Positions 44,524 to 53,914 of a DNA stretch of 64,000 nucleotides are shown here, one piece after another (the stretch's first letter is position 1; every line of letters starts with the position of its first letter). Under the pieces are notes generated by a model. That model saw only the letters and a program-made list of their open reading frames with translations, was not told where the DNA came from and searched no databases. The translations under genes and the position numbers were made by a program. This DNA comes from Aradus depressus (lineage: Eukaryota > Arthropoda > Insecta > Hemiptera > Aradidae), in contig OY759214.1 of NCBI GenBank assembly GCA_963662175.1, positions 99,410,115 to 99,474,114 on the forward strand, read 5' to 3'.

Positions 44524-44586
44524 GTGTGACCTCTGCTGTTATCAAGACAGAACCAACAGATGTCTATTACCAGGACGATCACACAG
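44524..44586 (+). CDS. Zinc-finger/transposase-like gene, small exon 1
   Basis: Acceptor CTATGTTTCAG, donor CACACAG|GTATGT, length 63 (2+60+1 phase). It encodes VTSAVIKTEPTDVYYQDDHT. IKTE fits the SUMO-attachment consensus (hydrophobic-Lys-x-Glu). Very similar to the next exon, so one arose by tandem duplication. The upstream exon must end with one base. Confidence 0.75.
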
Positions 44587-44797
44587 GTATGTTGCGTTGT
44601 GGGTATTATATTACAAAAATAATAGTTTTCATTATATTTTATTAAACATAGTAATAATTTGTTTAATCAATGAAGATACTACTGTGTAAGTGGCACGAAT
44701 AAAGTAATGTATGTGACTCGCCACGCACTTCCTCAGGAGTAGAGTTCGATGATCACTTACCTAAGTAACTAAAAAGTTTTGTCTTTGTGTATTTCAG

Positions 44798-44863
44798 GTA
44801 TGACCTCTACAGCTGTTATAAAGACAGAGCCAACAGATGTCTTCTACGTGGACAATCCTGCAG
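44798..44863 (+). CDS. Zinc-finger/transposase-like gene, duplicated small exon 2
   Basis: Acceptor TTGTGTATTTCAG, donor CTGCAG|GTATGT, length 66 with the same phases. It encodes MTSTAVIKTEPTDVFYVDNP then Ala. It shares AVIKTEPTDV with the exon 212 bp upstream of it. Confidence 0.75.
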
Positions 44864-44994
44864 GTATGTAGTCAGTTAATTGTTTGTTATTTAGTTCATT
44901 TGTTATATCTTATTCTAACAGTGTTTGGTATTAAGCACAATGTTTCTTTCAATATTGATACATTTGTATATTGTATTGTTGCATGTATTTCCAG

Positions 44995-45057
44995 ACCACG
45001 AAGAAGTGAAAGAGGAGCCGGGGGTCCACCTGGAAGATATGCCCTCAACTAGTTCTT
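44995..45057 (+). CDS. Zinc-finger/transposase-like gene, small exon 3
   Basis: Acceptor GCATGTATTTCCAG, donor TCTT|GTAAGT, 63 nt. Encodes DHEEVKEEPGVHLEDMPSTS plus Ser. VKEE is another SUMO-type motif; the segment is acidic and likely disordered. Confidence 0.75.
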
Positions 45058-45179
45058 GTAAGTACTCTCTTATTCCTGGTACTATACAACGTTCTTTATA
45101 TGTTATTATTGTTATTATTTTAAATTAAATTAAAAAATAAAAATTAAGAGAGAAAAAAAAATTCTATCTTTGAATGAAA

Positions 45180-45500
45180 ACAACAAACTGCACAGAATCA
45201 AACAAGAAATGAAGAACGTGGAAACCTCCTAGCACCATGAATGAGAATAAGACTGGGAGGAAACTGATACATTCCTACCTACTTCTTGTACTTGAGCAGC
45301 CGACAAGCTCCTGCAACCAGGACTACACAGAGCTCACAGTACAATATCTACTGACTGCGTAAACTACACCACTTTCAGAAACAAACACAAACTGGTGACT
45401 GACATGAAAAAAACTACTCCAAACACCCACCAACGGCTTCAACGGACTTATCCACTTTTTCAAAGATGCAAAACTCTACGAGGACATTTAGACAGACGTT
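45180..45500 (+). pseudogene. Retroelement reverse-transcriptase tail relic
   Basis: Broken plus-strand frames read LIHSYLLLVLEQPTSSCNQD, then VNYTTFRNKHKLVTDM and GLIHFFKDAKLYEDI with a stop. The spacing resembles the zinc-binding end of a non-LTR reverse transcriptase. It lies in the intron between small exons 3 and 4. Confidence 0.45.
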
Positions 45501-45901
45501 AAATAAATTAAAACAAACATATTCAAGATGACGTGTGATATTTGAGCCATCTAAAGGCCCAAAGATGACTCTACTTCTTGTTTTTATTTTTTGTCTACTG
45601 CAGTGCCTTAGATTAACACCGGCTCTACACTCTGGTTCAAGGCTGGTCGACAAGTACATGGCGTCTATACATTGGGCCAATGTAAGGATTGAATTGGTGT
45701 TGGCCTTTGCGATTCACTGCATCATACAGTTTATGTTGCATTTATCATATTACACTACATATCTATCATATGTTACTGTGAATTACAACAGTCAAAGGAT
45801 ACCAATATATTCCTGAACAAAAATTGAGTAAAAACGAAATAAGTAAGTAGGCAAATACCTAACTATTAATAATTTCTAGTAAAAATAGTGATGATGACGA
45901 C

Positions 45902-46252
45902 CTAGGCCCTTAGTTTATTTTATCTGGGAGGTAAAATAAACTTAAGCACGCTGTCTTTCGGATGGGACGTTAAGCGATGATCCCGAGCCTGTACGATGTC
46001 AGGTACTCGTTAAAGACCTGAGTGAATAAAAATTTAGGGTAAGCAAAATTTAGGACTTACTGTGGGAGTTGAGCTTCCAATCGGAGTTGAAAACCCCTAC
46101 CCTAAGTGAATAAACCTGGGTAGGCAAATTCAGGACTCCCACAGTAGAGTCGGGCTCATGTCCACCAGAGTGGCGGGGGAGCTCTTTGGTAGTAGGCGAT
46201 ATGACCTCGTAGTTAAAACCCAGGCATGAGTCATAAAACCTAACCTAACCTA
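45902..46252 (+). mobile_element. tRNA-derived SINE with internal duplication, head lost
   Basis: Sense orientation: CTTAAGCACGCTGTCTTTCG, GATGGGACGTTAAGCG, ATGTCAGGTACTCGTTAAAG and then two versions of the 'AAATTTAGGGTA..CAAAATTTAGGACT / CTACCCTAAGTGAATAAACC' segment. It continues to GACCTCGTAGTTAAAACCCA and ends in CCTAACCTAACCTAG. The internal duplication shows how units of this core can be multiplied. The tRNA head is missing. Confidence 0.85.
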
Positions 46253-46254
46253 GC

Positions 46255-47160
46255 GATGATGAAAATTATTGGAAAGTTATTTTATAGGAATAGAGATTAA
46301 TTTAGAGTTAATTGTTTATTTTAATTATATTTACAAATTCTTGTAAAATCATGCAATAATAGAAAACCGACAGCCTAGTGATTGCTTCCAACGCCTATCG
46401 TTCATCGACACATTAAGGTAGCTACACACGTAACTGCAAGCTTGACAAGCATACATGATCAATCCTTTTGTACAACCACACTTGAGCGTCTGTAGGATAA
46501 TTTTGTTAGAGGAGGCTTGAAGATTGAAGAAATTTTGATTATGCCTGCTTGTACATGCTACACTTGCGCAAGCAGGACGGAACGTTGGTACCAAGATTGT
46601 GCAAACTTGTGCAACGCCTCTCATCAGTCGCGTGCAGAGCTGGTCTCCGTCCACATCTCGTCGTTCTGTTCAATAAACGTCCAGGTGTTTTATTTAATTT
46701 ATTGTGCTCCATGACTAAAATTCTAAAAAAGTGTAGCCCTTGAAAATTTTAACCGTGTAAATGAAAGTCAGCCGTGACTCTGGCGCATGAAATCGAAAGA
46801 GTACCTCGACAAGGGAATGAGAGATGCGGACAAGAGCACTCAAAGCGAGACCGATGAATCGATATGTATGATGATTTATTCATAACAGATATTCGAAACC
46901 ATAGAATCGTTGAATATTATCAGAATCTAAATATTTTAGAGATATTAATAAATATTTATGAAGGTTAAACTTATTATTACATCAAAGCATAGTTCACAAC
47001 GGAACCCTTCAGTGTGTGGTTTGATCACACTTCTTTGTATAATCCATAACAATTATCCAACTGTAGCAATAGACACCCTACGTAGTTACAGGCTGCTTTC
47101 TTCCGCAAAATGTATTCAGGATGTTGCAATGAAGTGTCACATGTCTTGTTTATAGTTTCA
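46255..47160. other. Intron sequence without recognised feature
   Basis: No exon in the required phase and no clear repeat. Three overlapping frames near 46349-46743 have no recognisable motif. Confidence 0.4.
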
Positions 47161-47161
47161 G

Positions 47162-47236
47162 ATTACCCAGAAAGGAAAGTCCGGATTAAAGAGGAGCCCG
47201 AGGTGATTATTGAAGATATCTCGCCTACCTTTAATG
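47162..47236 (+). CDS. Zinc-finger/transposase-like gene, small exon 4
   Basis: Acceptor GTTTATAGTTTCAG, donor AATG|GTAACT, 75 nt. With the preceding base it encodes YYPERKVRIKEEPEVIIEDI then SPTFN. IKEEPE is a third SUMO-type motif. Confidence 0.75.
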
Positions 47237-47547
47237 GTAACTAACGTTGTTTTACTTGTATTATTCTTATCGAATCAGAGGTAATTTTATAAATTCAGAG
47301 TTTTTAAAACTTTCATTTATCATGTATATCTTATAATTAGTAAGATGATGTTCTGGAAGGAGATTTCTCATAGAAATAAAAGACCGTTGTTTTATATCCG
47401 ACCAGAACCGACGTCCAATGCAACTGCGTCATCACATATAAAATACAGAAAAGTAACTAGCAAATACCTTAAAACATCAGGGTACAGAGTAACAAAATAA
47501 AATATAACTTGCTTACCACACTTATAGTTTGACGTCTAAAGGAACAC

Positions 47548-48541
47548 TGGCTGATAGCTCATAGGGGAGAGAATACAAGGTTTATTCACTCACTCTATGT
47601 ACATGCAAAATGATGTCAACATCACAGCCCGGTCAGAGCAAGACCTAAGAAGCGCTTTCATGGCTCTTGAAGCGGCAGCAAGGAGGATGGGCTTAACCGT
47701 CAACGAAAAAAAAAAAAAATACATGGTGGCAGGTGGAAGACGAAGAAGAGACCTAAACCCTCTTCAAGTTGCCGAGTATTCATTCGAGACGGTTAAGGGG
47801 TTTGTCTACCTGGGCTCATATAGTCCGGGCCAGTGATGTGGTCGCAGAGATGAGCCGGCGGATACTGGCGGCCAGCCGGAGTTACTATGGCCTCCAGTCA
47901 CAATTTAAATCGCGGCTGCTCCCCAGGGACTCGAAGATGCTGCTTTACAAGAAGCTTGTGAGGCCAGTGCTGACATACGGATCGGAGACGTGGACCCTCA
48001 CCGTGGTGGAAGATAGGCGTCTTGACATCTTCGAGAAGAGAATACTCCGCAGGATCTTTGGTCCTACCCAGGAGGACGGCGTTTGGCGCATCCGATACAA
48101 CCAGGAGTTGTATGCACTCTACACAGAGCCAAAATTGTCGCACTGGATTAGAGTTGCCAGACTCCGTTGGGCTGGACACGTAAGACAGATGGAGGAGGAC
48201 CTTATACCCTCTTTAATGTGACACCGGAGGGTAGGAGAAGAGTGGGACGACACAGAAGAAGATGGCTGGAGACCGTGAATAGAGACGCAAGACGGTTTGG
48301 TGCGGTGGGCTGGTGGAGACTGGCCCAGGACAGAGCTGCTTGGGGACATTTCCTGGAGGAGGCCAAGGCTCTTGTCGGCCTGTAGCGCCTATGATGATGT
48401 ACATGCTAATAGCTCATAGGGGAGAGAATACAAGGTTTATTCACTCACTCTATGTACATGCAAAATGATGTCGACATCATAGCCCGGTCAGAGCAAGACC
48501 TAAGAAGCGCTTTCATGGCTCTTGAAGCGGCAGCAAGGAGG
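47548..48541 (+). repeat. Direct ~135-bp repeats flanking a reverse-transcriptase fragment
   Basis: AGCTCATAGGGGAGAGAATA through GGCAGCAAGGAGGATG occurs at about 47553-47690 and again at 48410-48544, with only a few differences (for example GTCAACATCACAG versus GTCGACATCATAG). Between the copies lies the rest of the retroelement frame. The pattern suggests a local duplication or an aberrant insertion event. Confidence 0.85.
47597..48385 (+). pseudogene. Non-LTR reverse-transcriptase thumb/C-terminal fragment
   Basis: Reads SEQDLRSAFMALEAAARRMG, then LTVNEKKK and YSFETVKGFVYLGS. After a frameshift near 47820 it continues EMSRRILAASRSYYGLQSQF, LYKKLVRPVLTYGSETWTLT, FEKRILRRIFGP and RVARLRWAGHVRQME. 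After another shift near 48200 it ends RRRVGRHRRRWLETVNRDAR ... WGHFLEEAKALVGL. The catalytic YADD part is absent. Dead RTE/Jockey-type copy in the intron after small exon 4. Confidence 0.9.
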
Positions 48542-48559
48542 ATGTACATGCTAACTAAG

Positions 48560-49390
48560 TTGATATACACAATAAATAAAATAAATATGTATCTATAATA
48601 CTATTGTGTGTATCATATCTGTTTCGAATGAAAGTTTATTTGCTTGTATATAGTCAGTGAATAAAGCTCGTATCCCCGCCCCTTTGAGCTACTAGCCAGT
48701 GTTTCTTTAGACACCATACTATACGGGTGGTAAGCTAGTTTTATTTTATACTCATGGGTTTTGATCGCAAATAAAACAATAGAAAGACGTCTTTCATTTC
48801 TATGATAATTTTTTATTTTATTATTTTTAAAAAAGTAGGAGTGATAGTTTCTAAACCTGATCAGGATTATGATCCACTTCCCTTGGGTTCCAATCAGTGT
48901 TTTGTAAGCTAGTGATTTTACCTATTATAAGACATGATTCTAAAATACGTTTGTATTATGCCGCACAGTGGGCTAATGATCTGATATAGTCGAAGTATCT
49001 TATATCTGTATAGTATTATAAATCTTATGTATTTCCATCACAGTTTTCGTATCCTATTTAAATGAGTTTTTGAAATTTAAATAGTGAATTTAAAGCTCTG
49101 ACTTGTTTCTGATTAATGACATTTAAATAAAATATGTAGCTGTTTTGGTTTTTTGGGTTATCTGAAAAAATATAGCATCCCCGCTTCAGAAGTGACATAA
49201 CTCAAAATTCAACACAATCTTTCAACAATGTAAAATGTCTGAGAGTATCAACAACTGAAGTGACACATCACAAGATAGGGGAGTTGCCTTCAACACTGGA
49301 GGCGGTTAGATTCACCAGAAGTGTTGTATATCGACTTGTGTCACTTTTACATAACAATGTTTGGTTTTTTTTCTGAGTTGTGTCGCTTTG
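48560..49390. other. Intron without recognised feature
   Basis: AT-rich. A GTGTC.C/TTGTG motif with 'AGTTGTGACA...' recurs at 49376, 49473, 49597 and 52401, but its nature is unclear. Confidence 0.35.
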
Positions 49391-49398
49391 TTTTCCAG

Positions 49399-49404
49399 CA
49401 AAAG
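49399..49404 (+). CDS. Candidate 6-nt microexon
   Basis: CAAAAG is flanked by a strong acceptor (CGCTTTGTTTTCCAG) and a perfect donor (GTAAGT). Six bases keep the frame between small exon 4 (ends AATG) and exon 49631-49678 (starts GA), adding Ala-Lys. Both splice sites are excellent, but such a small exon needs transcript proof. Confidence 0.35.
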
Positions 49405-49630
49405 GTAAGTTATTTTAGTTGATTATGCTTGTGCAGTTACCTAAACTAACAGGATCCATTAGTCTCGTATTTCGAGTTGTGACACTTTTCATGCAAATTA
49501 TGTTATCTACTTGCATCCTTTTTTGAGTTGACAGTTTTGTAGCAAAATTCTATTATTCGATTTCATAAAGATATTGGTGCATGCATTTAATACAGTTTGG
49601 GTTGTGACATTTCATTTTTGTTGGTGAAAG

Positions 49631-49678
49631 GAACTCCCACTTCTGACAACTCTGTCACTTCCACTCTACCAAATAATG
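49631..49678 (+). CDS. Zinc-finger/transposase-like gene, small exon 5
   Basis: 48 nt with the recurrent 2+45+1 phase; donor AATG|GTAAGA is good, acceptor GTTGGTGAAAG is weak. Encodes GTPTSDNSVTSTLPNN (first Gly split). Ser/Thr-rich linker. Confidence 0.6.
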
Positions 49679-49761
49679 GTAAGAAAACTGTTCTTGATTT
49701 TGATAACTGAGTGCATTTTTTTTTATTAATTTTTGCTGATTTGTTTGCTCTTATTCAGCAG

Positions 49762-50813
49762 ATACCGCTCCGCAGTCTGAAATAGATGGCACTTCCGCTT
49801 TTGAAGATGCTGTCTCCTACATAACTGTCTCTAGCCCAAGCGTCGACCTGAAACCGTCAGAATTGTATACTGGAACTTCTGGTCTTAATAATAATATTAT
49901 GAAGTTGAAATTAGGTAAAATATCCGAAAGAAGATATACGATATCCGCTATTAACAATTATGAATGCGATTCAGATAAAGAACCTGATAATGAAACAAGC
50001 AAAGACTCTTCCAGTAAATCGACCTCATCACCCAGTGGATCAGGATGTCAAGGTGAAGATCAGGAACAGGATTGTCCCAAGAAAGGAAAGAAAAGGAAGT
50101 TAGCTCCTGAACACTGGAATGTCAAAAGATCAAAACTACGAAGGAACAGTGGATTAAGTTATGTATCTGCTTCAAAGAGTAGGAAAAACTTTCCTGAAAA
50201 AAAAATGGGCTCTCCATGCGGGGAAAAATGTAGGTTAAAGTGCGCAACCAAGATTAATTACAATGAACGGAAAGAGATTTTCGACAGCTACTGGGCATTG
50301 GCCGATTCGCATAAGCAGCGATGTTTCATTGCTGATTGTATGATCACCATTAAACCTAAGTACAGATATTCAACAACGGAAAATCGTCGGGGTTGCAACC
50401 AAGCTTTCCATTTCGATATAAATAATGAACGAATAAGAGTTTGCAAAACCTTTTTCAAGGCCACTTTAGATATCAATGATCGCCCAATCAGAACTGTCAT
50501 CTCAAAAAAACAAGCGAGCGGTGTGGTAGAACCAGATTTAAGGGGACACTATCAACATGCAACTGTTCCTCCTGAAGTGAAAGAAGGTGTCCGAGAACAC
50601 ATCAAATCTATGCCTAGAATTGAGTCTCATTACCTCCGAGCTCAAACAACAAGAGAGTATACAGATGGACGTAGGACATTGACAGATATCTGGAAAGATT
50701 ACAAAAAAAACTGCATTAGCTCTGGAAAAGCGTTCGCAAATCTGTGTATGTTCAGCAAAATTTTCAATAACGAGTTCAACACAAGCTTCTTCACTCCAAA
50801 GAAAGATCTTTGA
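49762..50813 (+). CDS. Terminal exon encoding transposase-like family N-terminal half
   Basis: Acceptor TTATTCAG-CAG (NAGNAG; either site is in frame), then 350 codons to TGA. The first ~95 residues are acidic and Ser-rich (DTAPQSEIDGTSAFEDAVSY). A basic segment follows (KKGKKRKLAPEHWNVKRSKL), and then the conserved block: CGEKCRLKCATKINYNERKE, ALADSHKQRCFI, AFHFDINNERIRVCKTFFKA, DINDRPIRTVISKK, VKEGVREHIKSMPRIESHYL, RAQTTREYTDGRRTLTDIWK and FSKIFNNEFNTSFFTPKKDL. This is a protein family present in many copies in insect genomes. Full-length members continue after 'PKKD' with a Cys-rich motif and a 'YDLQ' segment. Here the frame stops at that point, and the remainder survives only as a relic (50814-51055). 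AATAAA occurs at 51360. It may act as an alternative terminal exon to the zinc-finger exon. Confidence 0.85.
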
Positions 50814-51055
50814 AAAGAAAGTGAACTCTGCTCTGCCTTTAGCAATGCCGAGGGTGAGGAGAAAGAAAAACTGAAATGAAGTATGATTACCACCATTGAT
50901 TTTATCAAGAGAAGAGTAAAGTGGGAAACATGTTGTTTCAGTTTATGACTTGCAAGCCGTCTTGCCGTGTCCTCGTGGTGAACATTCACTGTTCTATCAC
51001 AGGAATAGATAATTAAAATACACAATTTCTTTGTCAAACTTGACTATATATTCTC
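50814..51055 (+). pseudogene. Decayed C-terminal half of the transposase-like protein
   Basis: Directly after the TGA, the same frame reads KESELCSAFSNAEGEEKEKL then a stop. The next frame reads KYDYHH, a stop, then FYQEKSKVGN. A third frame reads VVSVYDLQAVLPCPRGEHSL, FYHRN, a stop and YTISLSNLTIYS. These are the expected next segments of the family, now broken by stops and a frameshift. So the C-terminal half has been lost from coding. Confidence 0.75.
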
Positions 51056-51059
51056 AAAT

Positions 51060-51860
51060 AATCAACTAGTTCCGCCGTGTTAAGGCATTATCACTTATAA
51101 ACGTTTATGTTTTATTTAAATGAATTGAGCCATTCTAATTTTTATGCCATCAAAGAAATGAGCGAACAATTGCAACAAAATTTCAGTTCGCTCAAAATAA
51201 CTGAAGTGAAAGTTTTGAAATCGATCGAAACAATCTGTGCTAAAATTAAATTCTTATAAAAACAACGTATTCAACAAACGATTTAATTGAAATCAATGTA
51301 AGACGGAGAGGCAGAAATGCATGGGAAACATTAAGTCCTATTCTGAAGCCTGTATATACAATAAAATTGAAGTTGAAGGATAACAAGAAGCACGACCTCC
51401 TATATCTATTGTAGTCAAACCATATTAAAAAGTTTTATGCTACCTTTTTTCAAAATTTATAAATAGGTTTAATAACATAATAATAACTTTCTTGAGTTGA
51501 CCATATTAGATATTCCTTAAAATATTGTATTATTTTAAAATGAGACATGACTAGTTCATCAAAATAAGCATTATCACATTTTTTGATGTTGCCTCTCTTG
51601 GCTGTTTGATGTTTATTTCTCTAAAGAGAATCAAGAAGCAGGAGAGTTGCTTGGATTCAACATTTATTTTGTTTCATAAAGTTGCTATCTTATTTTTCAT
51701 ACATCATCAATGTATTTAAGCTAATTTTATCTGTACGCATTCATGTGTAAGATAATTTTATAGGTATTTTAATTCTTGTAAGTTGAATTTTATCTGTGTA
51801 ATTTTAGCTGTTTAAAAAGTAACCAACATGTTTGAATTGTGCGTCAGTGGGCGATGTTGG
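51060..51860. other. 3' UTR/intron sequence, no gene recognised
   Basis: AT-rich. AATAAA at 51360 could end the transposase-like transcript. No other feature. Confidence 0.4.
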
Positions 51861-51873
51861 AGTCGTGCGAATG

Positions 51874-51942
51874 GTACCACTATGTTCAGCATAATCTAAG
51901 GAGGGAGGTTCTTCCTTAGCATTATGCTGAACATAGTGGTAC
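51874..51942 (+). ncRNA. Hairpin resembling a microRNA precursor (candidate)
   Basis: 51874-51895 (GTACCACTATGTTCAGCATA plus AT) pairs perfectly over 22 bases with 51921-51942. The stem continues CTAAGGA/TCCTTAG with one bulged C, giving 29 pairs around a 10-base loop (GGGAGGTTCT). Imperfect pairing extends outward to about 51862 and 51957. Size and shape fit a microRNA precursor, but a short palindromic mobile element would look the same. Confidence 0.35.
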
Positions 51943-51959
51943 TACTCCGACGACACTAG

Positions 51960-52900
51960 ATTTCCTGTGGACGAGCAATAATAAGTTAGATTCCTTTTTG
52001 AACAGCCGGTAGTTTGATTCTTAATCTAAACTTCAATATTTTATTAGAATCCTTACCGTTTTGACTTTTAATTAATAAAATTCTTATTTTTTTTTAGTAT
52101 TTACTTATAATACCTGATAATTATTGCCTCTTTTCTTCCTTTATTCAAGTTTTGGTCGGTGTGATCAAAAAACTACTACTAGATCTAGGCTACTGATGGT
52201 GGATGGGGGAGGGATAATCTTTCTTTTCCCTTTGAATATTTCGACTTATAAATTCAAATATATTTCGACTTATAAATCCAAAACCGACTAATATAACTAC
52301 AAAGGGTCTCTAAATCTAACTAAGAGGATATAACTCCTTTTTAAACTCAACTTGAAAAAAATGGGAGAGTTTGCTTCTAATGAGTTGATAGAACGTAGAG
52401 TTAAAAGCGTCACAACTCAAAATTCTCTTGGAGCAACATCAATTCAGACGCGACACTACTCCCCCCTCCACACCCAAAAAGTAGAACAAAACTAAAATGC
52501 ATTGGTTATAAGATAAGTAATGTTACACTGACTTCATAGAACTAGAAAGAAAAACTTACGAGTCCTCATTACTTCAAAATAGTTATTTCAGACTACAGTA
52601 AGTTTCCCGTGTCGTTTTACATTCGTTATTCATGATTTTTGATACTTTTGAATATGTTAATTGATTATTATTTAGATTTTATCTGGACATAGTCATATAA
52701 AATATAAATTGTTCTAAAATATTTCCGCAACCATCTGCGTGATATTAAAAATAAATAAATAAAAAATGGCCCTTTTGTGTTTTCAAAAATTAGAAATTAA
52801 ACCCTTTTAATTTTTACTTTCCCAGCTAAGTATAGAAGAAGTTATGTTATCGGTCAGAAATTCGATGCTGAGTTATCAACGGAATTTCATGTTTTTCGAC
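51960..52900. other. Intron without recognised feature
   Basis: AT-rich sequence. No exon or known repeat was recognised before the interspersed repeat that begins near 52910. Confidence 0.4.
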
Positions 52901-52909
52901 CTCTTGAAT

Positions 52910-53240
52910 CCAAATATGAAAAAAAAATCTGTGAGCACGATAACTCCCGATAGAATAGATGTATCGACACGGCATTGGGTCTTAAGTGGATCTAGAACCC
53001 CATTAGGACAACACCTATTGATTTTTAGTCAAATTGACCAAAAGAAAGGAGTGGATTAGGGGGAACAAGAAAACTCTAATAAATCCTGTAATGAATTTGT
53101 TGACACGGAATTTCATGTGTAATTCAGCTGAATCGGCTGAAAGGGGGATCAGAGGAGGGGACCCGATCCAAAATCCCAATAATTGCCGATGTAATGAATG
53201 TATCGTCACAAAATTTAGTATGAGGATTCAGAAGCCTCTA
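52910..53240. repeat. Interspersed repeat, GATAACTCCCGATAGAAT family
   Basis: AGCACGATAACTCCCGATAG, ATGTATCGACACGGCATTGG, CCCATTAGGACAACACCTAT and ATTGCCGATGTAATGAATGT are the units also seen at 6.8, 12.4, 35.6, 56.1 and 63.1 kb. The same family resumes at 53410-53590, after a palindromic insert. Confidence 0.6.
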
Positions 53241-53254
53241 TGAAAATAAACTAT

Positions 53255-53400
53255 AGACTTTTAAAAATAAAAAAAAAAAGTATGTTTTTAAAAAAATATT
53301 TATTTGTGAAATAGACAAAATGTATTTGTGAAATAGACAATATTTTTTTTAAAACATACGTTTTTTATTTTTATCAAGTGTTTCACAATATCTCTGCAAA
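53255..53400. mobile_element. Palindromic MITE inserted in the repeat
   Basis: AAAAATAAAAAAAAAAAGTA / GTATGTTTTTAAAAAAATAT and AACATACGTTTTTTATTTTT are near reverse complements around a doubled GTGAAATAGACAA motif. It is a relative of the 31.6-kb MITE. The host repeat reads 'TATAGACTTTTA' on both sides (53241 and 53419), which would be its target duplication. Confidence 0.6.
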
Positions 53401-53429
53401 AATGTCAAGTATCATTATAGACTTTTAGC

Positions 53430-53620
53430 CCAAACGGTCGATTGGCTTTGGAGGGGGAGCGAAAACGTTATTGATTAATTCATGCTGGCGAAGTACATAG
53501 CCGGTGATTCACTGACAACGTTTTTAAAATATTTATACATAACTCAGGCGAAGTACATAGCCGGTGATTCACTGACGTTTTTAAAATATTTATACATAAC
53601 TCAGAAGAGTGAAAACTATA
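53430..53620. repeat. Tandem 70-bp duplication in repeat
   Basis: GGCGAAGTACATAGCCGGTG, ATTCACTGAC ... TATTTATACATAACTCAG occurs at 53488-53547 and again at 53548-53604. Confidence 0.7.
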
Positions 53621-53914
53621 TTTTACTTTTTTTATACCAGAGTTATGCCGTCAAATAACCAGTTGGGTTTGAATCTGTCCCTTCATACAGAAGGATTTAG
53701 CCCTCCAAAGGGAAATATTTATTACTACATATATATGATAAAATAAGGTTCGATGGCCCGTAAGTGATTAGCCGGGCTAAATTAATTTTATCTGATTGGA
53801 TTGACGTTTTGGGCCGCTACACGCCACTCTGCTTTTTCATTTAATTTAGAAAGTGTTGATGCATTCTAATATGCATCTTTTCAATTGAAAATTGTTACCT
53901 TTGGTTTGTTTCAG

